Source: an uncultured Eubacteriales bacterium (GTDB lineage Bacteria; Bacillota; Clostridia; Oscillospirales; Oscillospiraceae). From it: a DNA stretch of 50,105 nt. Location of the stretch: assembly GCA_949283375.1 (NCBI GenBank), contig CASDSM010000015.1:1-50105 (forward strand), read 5' to 3'. Below the pieces are notes generated by a model that was given only the letters and a program-made list of their open reading frames with translations, searched no databases and was not told where the DNA came from. Below are positions 34,117 through 42,357 of the stretch, one piece after another. A program made the position numbers and the translations under genes. The stretch's first letter is position 1, and every line of letters starts with the position of its first letter.

Positions 34117-35769
34117 ATGGCAGAAAAACTGAAGATTATACCTCTTGGCGGACTCAACGAGATCGGAAAGAACATGACGGTGATCGAGTACAAGGACGAT
34201 ATCATTGTCATCGACTGCGGCATGGGCTTCCCGGATGACGATATGTACGGCATTGACGTGGTCATCCCGGACTACAGCTACCTGATCCAGAATCAGACGC
34301 GCATCCGCGGCATCTTCCTCACCCACGGGCACGAGGACCACATCGGCGCCCTGCCCTATGTCCTGCGCGACATTGACGCGCCCATCTACACCACGCGGAT
34401 GACTGCCGGTCTGGTGGAGCTCAAGCTGGCCGAGCACGATCTGCTGTCCACCACGCGCATCTACACCTGCGAGGCGGGGGACGTGATCCGCGCCGGGGTG
34501 TTCCAGGTGGAGTTCATCCACACGAACCACTCCATCGCCGACGCGGTGGCCTTCGCCATCCGCACCCCGCTGGGCACGCTGATCCATACCGGTGACTGGA
34601 AGATCGACCCCACCCCCATCTCCGGCGGGATGATCGACCTCGCCCGTCTGGGAGAGCTGGGCCGGGAGGGCGTGCTCGCCCTGATGTGCGACTCCACCAA
34701 CGTCGAGCGCCCGGGCTTCACCAAGAGCGAGTCCACCGTAGGGGCCAGCTTTGACGCCCTGTTCAAGGGCTGCGAGGAGCGGATCATTGTCACGACCTTT
34801 GCCTCCAACGTGGACCGCATCCAGCAGGTGATCAATGTCGCCGCGCGCTACGGGCGGCGGGTGGCGGTCTCCGGCCGGAGCATGGAGAACGCCCTCAAGG
34901 TCTCCACCAAGCTGGGATATATGAAGATCCCGGAGGGGGTGCTCGTCGATCTCAACCAGATCAAGAGCCTTCCGAAGGAGAAGATCTGCATCATCACCAC
35001 CGGCAGCCAGGGCGAGGCGATGAGCGCGCTCAGCCGGATCGCCTACTCCAGCCACCGGCAGATCGAGATCCAGCCGGGGGACAAGATCATCCTCTCCGCC
35101 TCCGCCATTCCGGGCAACGAGCACGCCATCGGCAACGTCATCAACGAGCTCTATCGCAAGGGCGCGGAGGTGATCAACGAGCGCAACCGCGACCTGCACG
35201 TCTCCGGCCATGCCTGCCAGCAGGAGCTGAAGATCCTCCACGCCCTGGTGAAGCCGAAGTTCTTCATCCCCGTCCACGGCGAGCAGCGCCATCTGCGCAT
35301 CCACGCCCGTCTGGCCCAGGAGATGGGGATGCGCCCGGACCATATCGTCGTGACCGACATCGGCCATGTGATCGAGTTGACCGCCAAGAGCATCCGCGTG
35401 GGCGGCACCGTCACCTCCGGCCGCATCCTGGTGGACGGCTACGGCGTGGGCGATGTGGGCAGCGTGGTCCTGCGCGACCGCAAGCGCCTGGCGGAGGACG
35501 GCATGATCGTCGTGGTGGTCACCATGTCGGCGGAGAACCATCAGATCCTCTCCGGCCCGGAGATCATCACCCGCGGCTTCATTTACGTCAAGGAGTCGGA
35601 GGAGCTGATGGAGGAGGTGCGGCAGATCGCCTCCCAGGTGCTCTATCAGGCCAAGCCCAACGCCGACTGGGCCACCATCAAGGGGGACGTGAAGCGGGAG
35701 CTCTCCAACTTCCTCTTCCGCAAGGCGCGCCGCAGCCCGATGATCCTGCCGGTCATCATGGAGGTCTGA
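34117..35769 (+). CDS. rnjA: ribonuclease J
   Basis: Dual endo- and 5'-exoribonuclease of the metallo-beta-lactamase/beta-CASP group, central to mRNA decay and rRNA maturation in Firmicutes. The 550 residues contain the zinc motif THGHEDHIGA near 74, DSTNVERPGFTKSE near 190, the beta-CASP domain with GRSMENALK, and HVSGHACQQELKILHAL near 364 with FIPVHGEQRHL. A C-terminal RNase J domain closes it. Length is that of J1/J2; which one cannot be decided. AAAGGAG precedes the ATG. It has a long structured leader and a strong terminator. Confidence 0.96.
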   Translation: MAEKLKIIPLGGLNEIGKNMTVIEYKDDIIVIDCGMGFPDDDMYGIDVVIPDYSYLIQNQTRIRGIFLTHGHEDHIGALPYVLRDIDAPIYTTRMTAGLVELKLAEHDLLSTTRIYTCEAGDVIRAGVFQVEFIHTNHSIADAVAFAIRTPLGTLIHTGDWKIDPTPISGGMIDLARLGELGREGVLALMCDSTNVERPGFTKSESTVGASFDALFKGCEERIIVTTFASNVDRIQQVINVAARYGRRVAVSGRSMENALKVSTKLGYMKIPEGVLVDLNQIKSLPKEKICIITTGSQGEAMSALSRIAYSSHRQIEIQPGDKIILSASAIPGNEHAIGNVINELYRKGAEVINERNRDLHVSGHACQQELKILHALVKPKFFIPVHGEQRHLRIHARLAQEMGMRPDHIVVTDIGHVIELTAKSIRVGGTVTSGRILVDGYGVGDVGSVVLRDRKRLAEDGMIVVVVTMSAENHQILSGPEIITRGFIYVKESEELMEEVRQIASQVLYQAKPNADWATIKGDVKRELSNFLFRKARRSPMILPVIMEV

Positions 35770-35800
35770 CCCCGCAGCACGACACAGAGAGACAAAAAAG

Positions 35801-35847
35801 AGCTGCAGAGACGCCGAAATGGCGCGTCTCTGCAGCTTTCGTTTTTG
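35801..35847. terminator. bidirectional terminator between rnjA and the ABC genes
   Basis: Arms AGCTGCAGAGACG / CGTCTCTGCAGCT around a nested GCC/GGC loop. TTTCGTTTTT follows on the plus strand and an A-rich run precedes it. Confidence 0.88.
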
Positions 35848-35856
35848 GGGGAGATT

Positions 35857-37896
35857 TCAGGTGAGCTGGAACTGGCCGGTATAGAGCTGCCAGTAGCGGC
35901 CCTGGAGGGCGAGCAGCTCCTGATGGGAGCCTTTCTCAATGATCTGCCCCTGCTCGATGACGGCGATGCAGTTGGAGTTGCGCACGGTGGAGAGGCGGTG
36001 GGCAATGACGAAGACGGTGCGCCCCTTCATCAGCGCGTCCATCCCCCTGGAGATGAGCGCCTCCGTCCGGGTGTCGATGGAGCTGGTCGCCTCGTCGAGC
36101 ACCATGATGGGCGGGTCGGCCACCGCCGCGCGGGCGATGGCGAGGAGCTGGCGCTGCCCCTGGGAGAGGTTCGCCCCGTCGCCGGTGACCATCGTCTGAT
36201 AGCCGTCCGGCAGGCGGCGGATGAAGCTGTGGGCGTTGGCCGTCTTGGCCGCCTGAATGCACTCCTCATCCGTCGCGTCCAGCTTGCCGTAGCGGATGTT
36301 GTCCATCACGGTGCCGGTGAAGAGGTGGGTGTCCTGCAGCACGGCGCCCTGCGCCCCGCGCAGCGAGCGCTTGTCGATGTGGCGCACGTCCAGGCCGTCC
36401 ACCAGGATGAGGCCGTCCGAAATCTCATAGAAGCGGTTGATGAGGTTGGTCATCGTCGTTTTGCCCGCGCCGGTGGAGCCGACGAAGGCGATCTTCTGGC
36501 CGGGCTTGGCGTAGACGGTGACATGGTGGAGGACCTCCTTCTCCGGCACATAGCCGAAGTTGACATCGAGGAAGCGCACGTCCCCGCGCAGCTCCACCAG
36601 CTCATAGGCGTCCGCGCCCTCGCCGGCGATGGTACCCTCCGCCGGGCGGGTATAACGCCGGCCGTGCATGTCGGGCACATCCCACTCCCAGCCGTGGTCG
36701 GTCGGGTAGAGGCGGCCGCCCTCCACCTGGGTGGCCTTCCAGGCCCAGAGGCCGCTGCGCTCGCCGGCGGGCAGCTCCCGCAGGGTCCCGTCCGGGTTGC
36801 GCGCGACGCTCACGAGGGTGATCTTGCCGTTGTCCAGCTCGGGCTCGGTGTCCATCACCTCGAAGATGCGCTCCGCGCCCGCCATGGCGGAGAGGAGGTT
36901 GGTCATCTGCATGGAAATCTGGTTGAGCGGCTGGGCCACCTGGCGGGAGTAGTTCAGATAGCTCACCAGCCCGCCGAGGTCAAACCCCGCCAGAATGGCC
37001 AGCGCGCCGCCCGCCGCGGCGGTCAGGGCGTAGCCGATGTTGGAGAGGTTGCCCGCGATCGGCATGATGACGGTGGAGTAGAAGCTCGCCCGGGTGGCGG
37101 CGAAGCGGTAGTTCTCGTTGAGCCGGGCAAAGTCCGCGCGGGCCTGCTCCTCGTGGGTGAAGGCCTTGACCACCTTGAGCCCCTCGATGATCTCCTGGAT
37201 GTTGCCGTTCACCTCGCCGAGGGCCTTCTGCTGTTGGGCGTAGTACTCCCGGCTCCTGCCGCCCAGCCTGCCGAAGACCAGGACGGTGAGGGCCAGAATG
37301 ACCGCCGAGACGAGGAAGAGCACCGGGCTGAGGTAGAGCATCATCCCCACCGTGCCCACAAAGGTGATCACCGAGCTGATGAGCTGGACCACCGACTGCT
37401 CCAGCGCCATCTGCACGTTGTCCGCGTCGTTGGTGAAGCGGCTCATCAGCTCCCCATGGGGATGGCGGTCGAAGTAGCTCAGCGGCAGCTCCTGCAAATG
37501 GTCAAAGAGCTCCTTGCGCAGGGTGTTGCACCCCTTTTGCGCGAGCTGGGCCATCAGGTTGGCCTGGAGGTACATGCACACGGCCGAGATCGCGTAGATG
37601 CCCAGCAATTGCAGCACCGAGGCGAGCAGGCCGGGCAGGTCGCTCTGGCCCGCGAGGGCGGCCTGCTCGATGTTGTTGATGATCGGGCGCATCTGATACG
37701 TCGCCGCCACCGAGGAGACGGAGGCCGCCACGACGCAGAGCATGGCGATCACCAGCCGCAGCGGGCGCTTGGCGAGGTAGCCGAACATGCGCAGCATGGT
37801 CCGGCGCAGATGCTTGGGCTTCTGATAGCCGCCGCGTCCCCGTCCGCCGGGACCGCCGCCGTGTGGGCCGCTGCGGGGCGCTTGCTTCTCAGCCAT
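35857..37896 (-). CDS. ABC exporter half-transporter, second subunit
   Basis: Permease-ATPase fusion of the multidrug/lipid exporter type, acting as a dimer with the upstream gene product. Of 679 residues, a basic Gly/Arg-rich N-terminus precedes six helices (about 45-335). The ATPase has Walker A GSTGAGKTT, signature LSQGQRQLLAIARA and Walker B IMVLDEATSS. An insert of about 75 residues between permease and ATPase (near 345-420, containing RSGLWAWKATQVEGGRLY) is unusual in ABC exporters generally but recurs in this clostridial subgroup. The gene overlaps its partner by 8 nt, so the two are translationally coupled. Confidence 0.95.
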   Translation of the reverse strand: MAEKQAPRSGPHGGGPGGRGRGGYQKPKHLRRTMLRMFGYLAKRPLRLVIAMLCVVAASVSSVAATYQMRPIINNIEQAALAGQSDLPGLLASVLQLLGIYAISAVCMYLQANLMAQLAQKGCNTLRKELFDHLQELPLSYFDRHPHGELMSRFTNDADNVQMALEQSVVQLISSVITFVGTVGMMLYLSPVLFLVSAVILALTVLVFGRLGGRSREYYAQQQKALGEVNGNIQEIIEGLKVVKAFTHEEQARADFARLNENYRFAATRASFYSTVIMPIAGNLSNIGYALTAAAGGALAILAGFDLGGLVSYLNYSRQVAQPLNQISMQMTNLLSAMAGAERIFEVMDTEPELDNGKITLVSVARNPDGTLRELPAGERSGLWAWKATQVEGGRLYPTDHGWEWDVPDMHGRRYTRPAEGTIAGEGADAYELVELRGDVRFLDVNFGYVPEKEVLHHVTVYAKPGQKIAFVGSTGAGKTTMTNLINRFYEISDGLILVDGLDVRHIDKRSLRGAQGAVLQDTHLFTGTVMDNIRYGKLDATDEECIQAAKTANAHSFIRRLPDGYQTMVTGDGANLSQGQRQLLAIARAAVADPPIMVLDEATSSIDTRTEALISRGMDALMKGRTVFVIAHRLSTVRNSNCIAVIEQGQIIEKGSHQELLALQGRYWQLYTGQFQLT

Positions 37897-39634
37897 GCTC
37901 GCTCACTCCTTCCTGCTGGGACCAGTAGATCTCCTGATAGATGGCGTTGGAGGCCATCAGCTCGTCGTGCGTGCCCGCCCCGGCGATGGTGCCGTCATCC
38001 AGGACGATGATCTGGTCCGCCCCCATCACCGAGCTGATGCGCTGGGCGATCAGGATCACCGTCGTGTCCTTCAGGTTCTGATGGAAGGACTCACGGATAA
38101 GCGCCTCGGTCGCCGAGTCCACGGCGGAGGTGGAGTCGTCCAGGATGAGGACGGAGGGCTTGCGCAGCATCGCGCGGGCGATGCACAGTCTCTGCTTCTG
38201 CCCGCCGGAGACGTTCACGCCGCCCTGCTCCAGATAGGTGTCAAACCCGTCCGGGAAGGACATGATGAAGTCGTAGGCCTGCGCGTCCTTCGCGGCCTGA
38301 ATGATCTCCTCTTCTGTGGCCTCCGCGTCGCCCCAGAGGAGGTTTTCCCGGATGGTGCCGGAGAAGAGGACGTTCTTCTGCAGCACCATGCCGACCTTGT
38401 TGCGCAGGGTGTCGAGGGAGTAGTCGCGCACGTTCACCCCGTCCACCAGCACCTCGCCGGCGGTGACGTCGTAGAAGCGGGGGATCAGGTTCACCAGCGT
38501 GCTCTTGCCCACGCCGGTGCCGCCGACGATGGCGACCACCTGGCCGGGCTTGGCGGTGAAGCTGATGCCGTGCAGCACGTCGTCCCCCGTGCCGGAGGCG
38601 CTGTACTTGAAGGCCACGTCGCGGAACTCCACCTGTCCGCGCAGCGCGCGCACCCCCTGATGGCCGATGTCCTGCCCACTCTGGATGTCGGGCACGGCGT
38701 CGAGCACCTCAAAGACGCGCTTGGCGCAGGCCTCAGCGCGGGTGTACTGCAGCAGGGCCATGCCCACCATCATCACGGAGAAGAGGATGTTGAAGATGTA
38801 GTTGAGCAGGCTGGAGAGCTCGCCGATCTCCATCCCGCCCTGGAGGACGAGCACGCCGCCGTGGTAGAGGATGAGCACCGTTGCCGTGGAGACGCCCATC
38901 ATGAGCACCGGGCTCATCATCACCACGCGCAGCACGGCGGAGAGGCCGGCTTTCGTAAACTCGTCGTTGGCGGTGCGGAACTTCTCCCGCTCAAAATCCT
39001 GGCGGACGAAGGCCTTGACCACCCGCACGCCGATCAGATTCTCCTGGATGGTCTGGTTGAGCGCGTCCAGCTTGCGCTGCATCTTCTGAAAGAGGGGGTT
39101 GCAGATGCGCATGAGCGCAAACAGGGTGATCCCCACCACCGGCAGGACCACAAACACCCAGACCGCCAGCCCCGCGTTGATCCACAGGGCCACCCCCATC
39201 GCCATCACCATCATCACCAGCGCGCGCACCAGCATCCGCAGGCAGATAGCCACCACCATCTGGATGTTGGTCACGTCGTTCGTCATCCGGGTGATGAGGG
39301 AGGCGGAGGAGAAGCGGTCGATGTCGGCGAAGGAGAAGGTGCTGATCTTGTCAAACTCCGCCTTGCGCAGGCTCGCGCCCAGGCCCTGGGCCGCCTCGGC
39401 GGCGAAGCGGGCGGAGAAGATGCCGCAGCACATGGAAACCGTGGCCACCACCAGCATGGCCGCCCCGAGTTGGAGGATCACCGGCAGGTTGGACTGGGAG
39501 ATGCCGTCGTCGATGATGCCTGCCATCAGCAGGGGGAGGATCAGCTCGCAGACCGTCTCGAGCGCGACCAGGACGGGGGCGAGGACGGCCGCGCGCCCGT
39601 AGCCCTTCATGAATGGGAGCAGACGTTTGATCAC
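37889..39634 (-). CDS. ABC exporter half-transporter, first subunit
   Basis: Six-helix permease (about 10-300) fused to an ATPase with Walker A GGTGVGKSTLV, signature VSGGQKQRLCIARAML and Walker B LILDDSTSAVD. The Asp-Asp in place of Asp-Glu at the Walker B end means the catalytic glutamate is missing. Such a degenerate site is a hallmark of heterodimeric exporters in which only the other composite site hydrolyses ATP. The protein has 581 residues. It starts with GTG at 39634, overlapping the MarR stop codon (GTGA), after AAGGAAGG. Export of a drug or toxic metabolite sensed by the MarR protein is likely (inference). Confidence 0.95.
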   Translation of the reverse strand: MIKRLLPFMKGYGRAAVLAPVLVALETVCELILPLLMAGIIDDGISQSNLPVILQLGAAMLVVATVSMCCGIFSARFAAEAAQGLGASLRKAEFDKISTFSFADIDRFSSASLITRMTNDVTNIQMVVAICLRMLVRALVMMVMAMGVALWINAGLAVWVFVVLPVVGITLFALMRICNPLFQKMQRKLDALNQTIQENLIGVRVVKAFVRQDFEREKFRTANDEFTKAGLSAVLRVVMMSPVLMMGVSTATVLILYHGGVLVLQGGMEIGELSSLLNYIFNILFSVMMVGMALLQYTRAEACAKRVFEVLDAVPDIQSGQDIGHQGVRALRGQVEFRDVAFKYSASGTGDDVLHGISFTAKPGQVVAIVGGTGVGKSTLVNLIPRFYDVTAGEVLVDGVNVRDYSLDTLRNKVGMVLQKNVLFSGTIRENLLWGDAEATEEEIIQAAKDAQAYDFIMSFPDGFDTYLEQGGVNVSGGQKQRLCIARAMLRKPSVLILDDSTSAVDSATEALIRESFHQNLKDTTVILIAQRISSVMGADQIIVLDDGTIAGAGTHDELMASNAIYQEIYWSQQEGVSEHG

Positions 39635-40119
39635 ATGGGATCCCTTCCTTTCCGGCACGGCTCACCGGCCGCGCCGCCGATTTGATGCAGATTGTCCAGC
39701 ATACGCCGGTAATAGCCGCGCAGCGCCTCCAGCTCCCCGCCGGTGAAGCCGTCGTAGACCTGGCGCTCGATGCGCGTGAAGATCTCGATGCAGTGCGACC
39801 GGGCCGCGCGCCCCTTCTCGGTGAGGATGACGCGCTTCTTCCGCCCGTCCGCCGGGTCGGCGCGCCGGACGACATAGCCCAGCCGCTCAAGCGACTTGAG
39901 CGAGGCCGCCACCGTCGCCGGGGCGAGGCGGAGCTGCCCGGCGAGCTCCGACTGGGCGGGCGGCTCGCTCTCCTCCGCGAGGAGAAAGAGGATCTGCGGC
40001 TGGCCGACATCCTGCAGCCCCGCCTCCGTCAGCGCCGCAAACATCGCGCGCTGTCTGGCGTGCTGGACCTGGAAAAACAGGGAGATCGGGATCTCCGATT
40101 CCGGGGGAAAATGCCCCAT
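39631..40119 (-). CDS. MarR-family transcriptional regulator of the ABC operon
   Basis: Winged-helix dimeric repressor that typically releases DNA on binding a small aromatic or drug-like ligand. The 162 residues contain the HTH (SELAGQLRLAPATVAASLKS near 62-81) and the wing (RADPADGRKKRVILTEKG near 92-109). I take ATG 40119 after AAAGGAGG; the frame is open to 40191 without a site. First gene of the operon with the two exporter subunits. A 17-bp perfect palindrome just upstream is its probable operator. Confidence 0.94.
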   Translation of the reverse strand: MGHFPPESEIPISLFFQVQHARQRAMFAALTEAGLQDVGQPQILFLLAEESEPPAQSELAGQLRLAPATVAASLKSLERLGYVVRRADPADGRKKRVILTEKGRAARSHCIEIFTRIERQVYDGFTGGELEALRGYYRRMLDNLHQIGGAAGEPCRKGRDPM

Positions 40120-40139
40120 CCGACCGCCTCCTTTCGCAT

Positions 40140-40156
40140 CCGAACAAATTGTTCGG
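40140..40156. promoter_or_regulatory. 17-bp palindrome CCGAACAA-A-TTGTTCGG, probable MarR operator
   Basis: A perfect inverted repeat between the MarR transcription start and start codon. It also resembles a Firmicute LexA box (CGAAC-N4-GTTCG) but with a 5-nt centre, so MarR binding is the likelier reading. Confidence 0.65.
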
Positions 40157-40181
40157 GAGCTAACCATTCGTATGCTCATTA

Positions 40182-40210
40182 GTTTTACCACAGACTGCCT
40201 TCCCTGTCAA
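40182..40210 (-). promoter_or_regulatory. promoter of the MarR-ABC operon
   Basis: Minus strand TTGACA (40205-40210), 17 nt, TAAAAC (40182-40187) with TGG before it. Confidence 0.7.
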
Positions 40211-40237
40211 GAGAGGAGCGGTTTCCGGAAATTCCCT

Positions 40238-40251
40238 CGAACATTTGTTTG
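40238..40251. promoter_or_regulatory. LexA box in the lexA promoter
   Basis: CGAACATTTGTTTG matches the Gram-positive SOS box CGAAC-N4-GTTCG with one mismatch and overlaps the lexA -35, as expected for autoregulation. Confidence 0.75.
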
Positions 40252-40272
40252 CGTTTTGGGGCACGCTATGAT
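40245..40272 (+). promoter_or_regulatory. promoter of lexA
   Basis: TTGTTT (40245-40250), 16 nt, TATGAT (40267-40272), with the LexA box over the -35. Confidence 0.65.
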
Positions 40273-40309
40273 ATAGTAGAGGAAACCAACCGGACTATGG
40301 GAGGCTGCC

Positions 40310-40912
40310 ATGAGAACAGAAAAAGAGCTGACGCCCAAGCAGCAGCGCATCTATGACTATATTGTGGACTTCACCGCCCGGAACGGCTATCCCCCCTCCG
40401 TGCGGGAGATTGCCGCGGCGGTGGGGCTCAAGAGCCCCTCCACCGTCCACTTTCACCTCAAGGCCCTGGAGGAGGCGGGGGCCATCGTCCGCGGCAGCGG
40501 CAAGACCCGCGCCATCACCGCCGAGGAGCCCGCCCAGCCGCGGCCCAACCTGGTGCCCCTGGTCGGCAACGTCGCCGCCGGCAGCCCCATCCTCGCCGAC
40601 GAGTGCGTGGAGGACTATCTCCCCTTTGACACCGGCGGGCGGACGGGCGAGCACTTCGCCCTGCGCATCCGGGGCGAGAGCATGATCCGCGCGGGCATCC
40701 TGCCGGGCGACTTCGTCATCGTCCACCAGCAGGAGACGGCCAACAACGGCGAGATCGTCGTCGCCCTGCTCGGGGAGGAGGCCACCTGCAAGCGCCTGCG
40801 CCGGCGCGGCGGAGAGACCTGGCTCCTGCCGGAAAACGAGAGCTATCAGCCCATCGACGGCCGCGAGGCGCGCATCCTCGGCCGGGTGGTGGGAGTCGTG
40901 CGGCACTACTGA
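40310..40912 (+). CDS. lexA: LexA repressor
   Basis: SOS regulator that cleaves itself when RecA filaments form. The 200 residues comprise an N-terminal winged helix (LTPKQQRIYDYIVDFTARNG; SVREIAAAVGLKSPSTVHFH) and a C-terminal S24 peptidase. The latter has cleavage site Ala90-Gly91 in NVAAGSPI, nucleophile Ser124 in GESMIRAG and Lys161 in ATCKRL. GGGAGG lies before the ATG. It is divergent from the MarR operon and autoregulated through the box at 40238. The next promoter begins only 50 bp after its stop, with no separate GC-rich terminator between. Confidence 0.97.
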   Translation: MRTEKELTPKQQRIYDYIVDFTARNGYPPSVREIAAAVGLKSPSTVHFHLKALEEAGAIVRGSGKTRAITAEEPAQPRPNLVPLVGNVAAGSPILADECVEDYLPFDTGGRTGEHFALRIRGESMIRAGILPGDFVIVHQQETANNGEIVVALLGEEATCKRLRRRGGETWLLPENESYQPIDGREARILGRVVGVVRHY

Positions 40913-40961
40913 GGGTCCGGCGCAGTCGAAAAAAGTTTTTGAAAAAACTTTGAAAAAGTGC

Positions 40962-40990
40962 TTGACATTCTGAGCGGCCTGTGCTATTAT
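40962..40990 (+). promoter_or_regulatory. very strong promoter with upstream A-tracts, driving an ORF-free region
   Basis: TTGACA (40962-40967), exactly 17 nt, TATTAT (40985-40990). Upstream lies a phased A/T tract (GAAAAAAGTTTTTG, AAAAAACTTTG, AAAAAGTG), like the UP elements of rRNA promoters. It is among the best promoters in the window. Confidence 0.85.
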
Positions 40991-42268
40991 TAATTCACGG
41001 AACAGAGAAGACCTTCTTCCCCAGGAACCCTCTTCTTCTCCGCACAACAGGAAGCTCAGACCTCCCGAAAAAAGACATCTCTTCCTGAAAAAGAGAATCA
41101 TTTCTCTCTCAAAAGGAAAGAGAGAGGTCAAAAAGGGAAAGGAGAGCTTTCAGTCTCCCAAAAGAGAGCAGGACAGGACGAATTCAGCACCGGAACACCA
41201 AAAACCAATTTCCAAAGACAGAGCAGAGAACTTCCCCCACTTCCCAAAAGAAATGGATTTCTGAAAAGAGAAAAATTTCAAGTCAGGAAAAGCAAAACTC
41301 TCTCAGAAAAAGGAACATTGGACCTCCCTCCCAAAGACAAATTTCATCACCCATCCGGATCAAAAAGAAAATCATTTCAGAAAACGCAACCGAAAAGACA
41401 GATTTTTCCCAGGTCGGGAACAGAGAGACCATTTCAAAGAACAGAAAAGCCAATTCCAGAACATCAGGAGCACATCACTCCGATGATTCAGAAAAAGCAA
41501 TTCCTTCTGAGAAACCGTCATCTGATCAGGCGTCAAGTTCAGAGCGCATCCGAAAATGATTTTCTCCAAGAAAAGGATAAAAGATGAAATCTCTGTCGGA
41601 ATCGGAAAATGTGTTCTGAAATCTGAAATTCCAAACTATTCCTCTCCAAAGGAGCAAATCCCAGACGGAAGACAGACGGAACAGATCTCCCTTTCTGAAA
41701 CATCCAACGCTCAAAACAGGACGAGAAAAACCGCCAGAACTCCCGATGCAGGGCATCTGAGAGCAATGGAAGCAGATTTTTCCCCTGGACAAGTGAGACG
41801 CGATCAACCGGATAAGGAAGGAAATCGCCGAATAACTTCCCCAAAGGACTGTGCGTAGAGAAAGAACCACCGTGCATGTTCCAGGAAACAGGAATCCTTC
41901 TCTGAACCACCGGGCGGAACCGGATCAGCAACGTCAGTGAACTTTTTCCGGCTTTTCCAAGCAAGCACAGCAGCATACCCAAAGCAACACCGGCAGATAT
42001 CCCAGAAGATGCAGACAGATGCATGACACACAGAGGTCATGAAAATCCCAGGCAAAAAAGGCGATATCAGCAAGTCAGCAGATAGCATGCAAGACCAATC
42101 GGAACCGCAAGCTATCAGCCAAAGGGGGCAGCCAACAAACACATGCAGGTAACAGTCACAAAGGAACCGCACCGCTGATCCGGTTCTGCCGTCAGGATCT
42201 TCCGTTTCACCGATAAAACTGCGTGATAGATCCGAACACCAAAATTTCATAAAAGGAGGCCCGGTAAC

Positions 42269-42298
42269 ATGCTGGACCTGAAAAGGAACCGGAAGTGA
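42269..42298 (+). CDS. possible 9-codon leader peptide before the terminator
   Basis: ATG at 42269 has AAAAGGAGG 9 nt upstream and encodes MLDLKRNRK, stopping inside the left arm of the terminator stem. The best ribosome binding site of the whole region thus serves a tiny frame. It could be a leader peptide, a decayed gene start, or chance. Confidence 0.25.
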   Translation: MLDLKRNRK

Positions 42299-42340
42299 CC
42301 TGTATCTGCGACACGCAGGGATACAGGTCACTTCCATTTT
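42291..42340. terminator. strong hairpin terminating the 40.99-42.34 kb transcript
   Basis: A 16-bp perfect stem (GGAAGTGACCTGTATC and its complement) is capped by a second CTGCG/CGCAG stem, followed by ATTTT. It also lies just past the stop of the convergent HAD gene and may serve both. Confidence 0.85.
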
Positions 42341-42357
42341 GCGCGCGCAGCGCCGCC

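Larger units (their letters stand above)
40997..42340 (+). ncRNA. candidate large non-coding RNA (about 1.35 kb), undescribed
   Basis: Between the strong promoter and the hairpin at 42291-42335 there is no credible coding frame. The longest stretches (about 90-100 codons on the plus strand) have neither GC-rich third positions nor family resemblance; they look open only because T is rare. Composition differs sharply from the genome: at 41161-41220 I count A28 C15 G12 T5. Short motifs such as TCAGAAAA, CTGAAAAG and CCAATTTCC recur. The 3' third contains plausible local stems: CATGAC/GTCATG (42022-42041), GATAGC/GCTATC (42081-42116) and GAACCG/CGGTTC (42164-42186). A decayed foreign segment remains the main alternative. 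I cannot match it to a known RNA class. Confidence 0.5.

Noticed and set aside
41318-41858. Two overlapping frames of 90 and 101 codons in the ORF-free region, considered as pieces of one frameshifted gene
   Set aside because: Neither has a proper ribosome binding site, GC-rich third positions or recognisable motifs. They remain open because T is scarce, so stop codons are rare by composition.
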